Shown here: one piece after another, positions 60,166 to 64,000 of the stretch
Layout: each line of letters starts with the position of its first letter
Numbering within the stretch: the first letter of the stretch is position 1
Assembly (NCBI GenBank): GCA_000320605.2
Contig: KB445791.1
Coordinates: 789,260 to 853,259 of the forward strand
DNA: 64,000 bases
DNA from: Gelatoporia subvermispora B
Lineage: Eukaryota; Basidiomycota; Agaricomycetes; Polyporales; Gelatoporiaceae
Direction: 5' to 3'
Program-made: the position numbers and the translations under genes
Notes under the pieces: generated by a model
Databases searched by the model: none
What the model saw: the letters and a program-made list of their open reading frames with translations, nothing else
Told to the model about the DNA's origin: nothing

Positions 60166-63100
60166 ACAACCGCTGGCTCGTGGGCGCATTCGTCTCGCTC
60201 GGCGACATCCTCGGGGCCCAGGCGGAACGGCGTCCTACGCCGCAGACGACGCGCACCCTGATCGGAACAGCCACGTCTGTGCGCAGTCCATACGGACCAC
60301 CCGCACGACGCGCCGACGACATCGGTGTGCTGGCACCTCGACGAGCGGCCGGCGCGCCACTACTCGACATCCGAGGGCGAATCGCCGGCGCACTGTGGAG
60401 TCCAGTTGTGGCGGACGCACGCTACGCATAGCGTCGCTGGTGCGAGCGCTGGCGTGGCGCACCAATCAGACAGCGCCTCTCAGACCCCGGGCGAGCTGCG
60501 TATCCGCGACGACGCGCACCGACGTGTAGGGCCTGCCTGCGCGGTCTCGACTCGGCAGCGACGGAGTGACAGCCCCTCGGGTAGCTACGGTCCGTAAGTA
60601 CGTTGCGCAATAGAGTATTGTACGTACCCGCCACAGCGGGCTTGCAATACATAACATTGTCCCCGCCATCCCGCGGACGACGCAACGCACAGCACGACGG
60701 CCCAATCTGTGCGACGGGTCAGATCTCGCGAGTGGACGAGACAACGGCGTGCGTGCCCACATCGACGGGCAGACCGCCGCGCACGGTTCGCATAGAAAGT
60801 CGCGCCGACTGCAGCGGAGAGGGCCGGGCGGCGCCCTCCACGTACAGCCCAGAATAACCCCGCGGCATACGTTCGTGTGTGCGCAACGCCGGGCGAGGAG
60901 GTGGAGCCATCGACGGCACAAGGCCCGGACAGTCCGCTCGCGCGAAAACACGGCACCGCTGGGCTCAACGACTCCGTGGGCAGCCCGTCGGGCGCGCAGG
61001 ACGCACCGCGCGCGCGATTCTTATTCCGTGATGCATGTGCGTTAAGAGCCCGTCGAGGCATGCGCCGAGGGGCGGGATAGACGTACAGAAGGCCCAGGTC
61101 TGGAGTCACCGACGGTCGCGCCGGGGCGGTGCTCCTCACGACGCGCCGTCTCGCATGGCATGTCGTGCTGGCGATCTCAACGAACCACAGGCCACGCCGA
61201 CTGGAGGACCGCGAGACGACCCCCCCGCTTCTACCCGGCAGCCCACGTCGGCGCACGCGTCAAGCAGAGGGCGGGCAGATCGCGGGTGCGGGCCCATCGT
61301 CGTCGCAGAGCCGGCCCGGGGACACTTGCAAGCCTGTACGATGGGCAGCGCTCCCTCCTGCCGCCGTGCGATGATGTCAAAAGATGCACGGACGAACAAA
61401 CACAGATGAAGCACGTACCTCGACGAGCTGCGCGCGGTCTGCGCGTGTAGGCCGCAGGCGTGCCTCCCGGCGGCTACTATACGAGTAGCGTCGCGGGTTG
61501 GGTGGGCTGATTGTCGGCACGCGATCCTGTAGAGGCGGGGACGACGAGGGACGGCGCGACTCGGAGGTGCCTGTGCGATCCCCGGGAGAGCCTAGGCCTG
61601 CCAAGGAGTCGAGTACTACATGTATATACAAGCGAGAGCAAATGGCATGCGTACCTCCTGATCGACTGAAGATCTGCTATCGCAGCTCAGAGGGCGTGGC
61701 GCGACGGCAATGCAGTGCTGGGGCATAATGCGCCGTCGCCATCGGCCGTAGGCAACAAGATCTCGGGCGGTTCACGCTGACTGAATTGCACAACGTCAGC
61801 TCGAGATTGCGTGGGTCATAGTATTGAGATGCTTACCGTGTAACCGTCCTGGCGACGAGCACATCCGCCGTGACATCATTGGATCAGTAGGCGCCGCGCA
61901 CCGTAGCAATCGTTCTGCACGTCGCGTCGAATGTCAGTTCTGTACCGCGTGAAGCAGACCGCCGAGAAGAATGCATGGCTTATCTAGGCGGCGTGTAGAT
62001 CTAGCAGAAGGGTTGTCGGCGGAGTCGCAGGGAAGGCCGCGAGGGAATGAGCAACAGATGCTGAGGAGATATAGATGAAAGGAGGAGATGAGGATGGCCA
62101 AAACAGCCTCATCCCACCCCTCCTTTATACCCTCCTCCGCCGCACGGACCACGTTCGGTCCCAGACTCTGCTACGTGCACGCGCACACGCCCGAGCCAAT
62201 TCGCCGAACGTTGAAACACGACAACGTTCAGGAAGACGGCATGGGACTGGCGAAGAAACCACGGTCGGCGACTCGGGGGCGATACAGCGCACACGGATGT
62301 CAGCCAGGAGCGGGCGAACCGAGCCTGGGAATGCTAGGCGCTGCGGTGCGACCGCGGCGGACGTGATGCGTCGAATTTTGTGTAACCATGCGGGGATTTG
62401 TGCGGAGGAGGGCCCGGAGATGCGGGTGCGGATATGGACATCCGTTGCAGACTTGGCCGAATTCTGCCGCCTGCGCTCGGAACGAGTTTCTGCTGGTGTT
62501 CATGCACGGTATGTCGTCCTCGTCGGGCGTGCGTGCTAGTCATCATGTGTTCCCTTGTGAGTGTAGCTTGCGAAGAACAGGTAGCAGTGCATGCCATGCT
62601 CGTACAGTGCCCTCGGTACCCTACGAGCAGGGCAGCGCCTGCGCATCTGTTTGTGTAACAAATGGCAATGGACCCGAGTAACCCGGCGGGGCTTGGACGG
62701 TCTATCAATGCATCCCTCTGAAGGATTGGCAACGCCGGCCCCCGGGACCAGAACATCGATTGCACTCTGTGCGAGAGTCGCAGCGCAGGGCCCGCCGGGT
62801 CCCGGGATGCCGAGCTTCCAGCCTTCCACTGTGAAACAGAACATCAGCTCGGGTTTCTGCCAATGGAAGCTCGCTATTGTAGACGCAGCTTACGGAGCTG
62901 ACAAACGTCTTCGTGCGTGGACACAGACGTGATGCTTGGAACGTACAGAAGTGAGCACAGAACCCGCCCAAATCCACACGCTCGAAGCGATCGCGCCGCA
63001 TGCATCGGAACAGTCAGTGCACTAGACGTACATTACGAGAGCACTTGACGACGCTCTCGTGATGTACGAAACGTGCGGAGACCCATGTAGATGCTCGGCG

Positions 63101-63613
63101 ACAGTCCCGGACCGTGCATGTGCGGCTGGGACGATGCACACCATTCTGCACAGTATCAGGCGGCCCCCGGCAGCCAAATGCCAGTGCACAGACCTCATGG
63201 GCCACCTCTCGGCTCGTAGACATATTGCCCGGCATATGAGGATGTTCCTCCCCGAGAATGCGGTTGATATGATGTATCCTGGGTGGGAATCTTCTCGAGT
63301 GTCACGAATGGCTGTCAATCGTCGCAACACCTGTAAACGAGTACGTGTAGTCAGCGCTCCGAAGAACCATATGATAGCGAGAACGACCTACCACATGCGA
63401 GAAGCGTACCCAAGATGCCGTGCGCAGACCCTCGGCAAAAAATGTGGGGTCGGCAAAGCGCGCAGTGTGTTTCAGATGAAAGAAGCCCCCTGCGAGGCAC
63501 CGGCGATCTCATTCAATCTGGACACACTGCCGCCAAATCTCGCATCGCAGACCATCGTCGATGATGTCAAGCACTTGCGAGACATATCTTAATTCTTCGT
63601 TGGACTCTCTCGG
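60166..63613. other. GC-rich orphan region without a recognised gene
   Basis: 3.4 kb, CG-dinucleotide-rich, with many medium-length open frames on both strands that contradict each other and carry no known motif. They are Arg/Ala/Pro/Cys-rich, as expected from composition alone. A TATAAAGG on the minus strand near 62131 could be a promoter, but no gene is fixed downstream. No terminal repeats, transposase motifs or RNA genes were identified. Confidence 0.4.
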
Positions 63614-64000
63614 ATGCGACTTCCACCCAAGCACTTGCATTCCACTGCTACAGACTACAGTACTGATACTCTGATGGCGCGGGATGCGCTTTCTTCAATG
63701 CCGGCAAGCCCGGTCAAAGGTGAGTGCCCACAGACTTTTCGTATGAGCCCCACGCAAAGAGACTGACGCCATACACGGCTCGTCCCCGCAGTCAACGAAA
63801 AATACCGCCGTGACCGCTACAGGGAAGAGCTCGGGCTGGCGATCAAGGCGTCGTTGCGTACGTCGGCCGGATACTTGTGCTCTATTGCCTGGCTAACTAC
63901 CTGAGTGACTCTGTGTAGGAGAGCTGACCGGGAACCCGAGGGCACGGATGGAGTGGAAGCAGTACTACGAGCGCATCATCAAGAATCAACGGGTTGTGCT
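63614..64000 (+). CDS. Start of an unidentified gene, 3'-partial
   Basis: Three exons: 63614-63719, about 63791-63859 and 63919 to the window edge, with introns in phase. The encoded start is Ser/Thr-rich, then strongly charged and helical (Val-Asn-Glu-Lys-Tyr-Arg-Arg-Asp-Arg-Tyr-Arg-Glu-Glu-Leu-Gly) with Trp-Lys-Gln-Tyr-Tyr-Glu-Arg at the end. The frame is still open at 64000. The pattern recalls DNA- or chromatin-binding regions of Agaricomycete unknowns, but no family is assigned. Confidence 0.5.

Noticed and set aside
60466..61256. Long minus-strand frames in the GC-rich block.
   Set aside because: Arg/Ala/Cys-rich in several overlapping frames on both strands, as composition alone would give. 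No motifs.
62960..63000. About 22 bases similar to part of the long histidine kinase intron (near 56840).
   Set aside because: Similarity does not extend on either side, so it is too short to claim a shared element.

Overview
This is a gene-dense stretch of a fungal nuclear genome, almost certainly an Agaricomycete (mushroom-forming basidiomycete, polypore-like). The coding sequence is broken by many short GT-AG introns of about 50-60 nt, genes lie on both strands with spacings of 200-1000 bp, and several products are basidiomycete types: a large TRANK1-like UvrD helicase, a group X hybrid histidine kinase fused to a Ser/Thr kinase and an AAA ATPase, and a secreted protein family often mislabelled ribosomal S17. 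No rRNA, convincing tRNA, CRISPR array or prokaryotic signal was seen. Exon boundaries were worked out by eye from reading frame, GT-AG sites and family motifs.

Layout. 1-4.5 kb: 3' part of a long coiled-coil protein (+). 4.9-6.7 kb: oxysterol-binding protein (-). 7.8-10.1 kb: DBP3-type nucleolar DEAD-box helicase (-), divergent from a DNMT2-type tRNA methyltransferase (+, 10.3-11.7 kb). 11.9-12.8 kb: Sec4/Rab8 GTPase (-). 13.1-15.8 and 16.7-25.0 kb: two tandem TRANK1-like paralogues (+). The first has only the N-terminal domain behind a repeat-rich leader. The second is a full-length helicase. 25.3-26.3 kb: probable Sap30-type Sin3-binding protein (+). 27.2-28.6 kb: secreted S/A-rich protein (+). 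28.9-30.1 kb: GDSL/SGNH esterase pseudogene split by a small inversion. 30.3-30.7 kb: unidentified spliced fragment (+). 31.0-32.6 kb: single-pass membrane glycoprotein (-). 32.6-34.3 kb: decayed sequence with a foldback. 34.3-36.1 kb: intronless disordered protein (-). 36.8-39.3 kb: Utp5/WDR43 (-) with an apparent 1-nt frameshift. 40.4-42.0 kb: PHO85-type CDK (+). 42.2-43.8 kb: Fpg/MutM DNA glycosylase (-), divergent from an MFS transporter (+, 44.1-46.3 kb). 46.6-57.7 kb: 11-kb hybrid histidine kinase (-). 58.7-63.6 kb: GC-rich orphan region with a minisatellite and a low-confidence gene. 63.6 kb to the end: start of an unknown gene (+).

Most genes are housekeeping functions: ribosome assembly (DBP3, Utp5), tRNA modification, secretion (Rab8), lipid transfer, DNA repair, phosphate/cell-cycle kinase signalling and stress sensing. 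No biosynthetic cluster is apparent. The parts most worth following are the tandem TRANK1-like pair, the inversion-broken esterase with its perfect 33-bp palindrome, the 1.1-kb intron in the histidine kinase gene, and the orphan GC-rich block at the right end.
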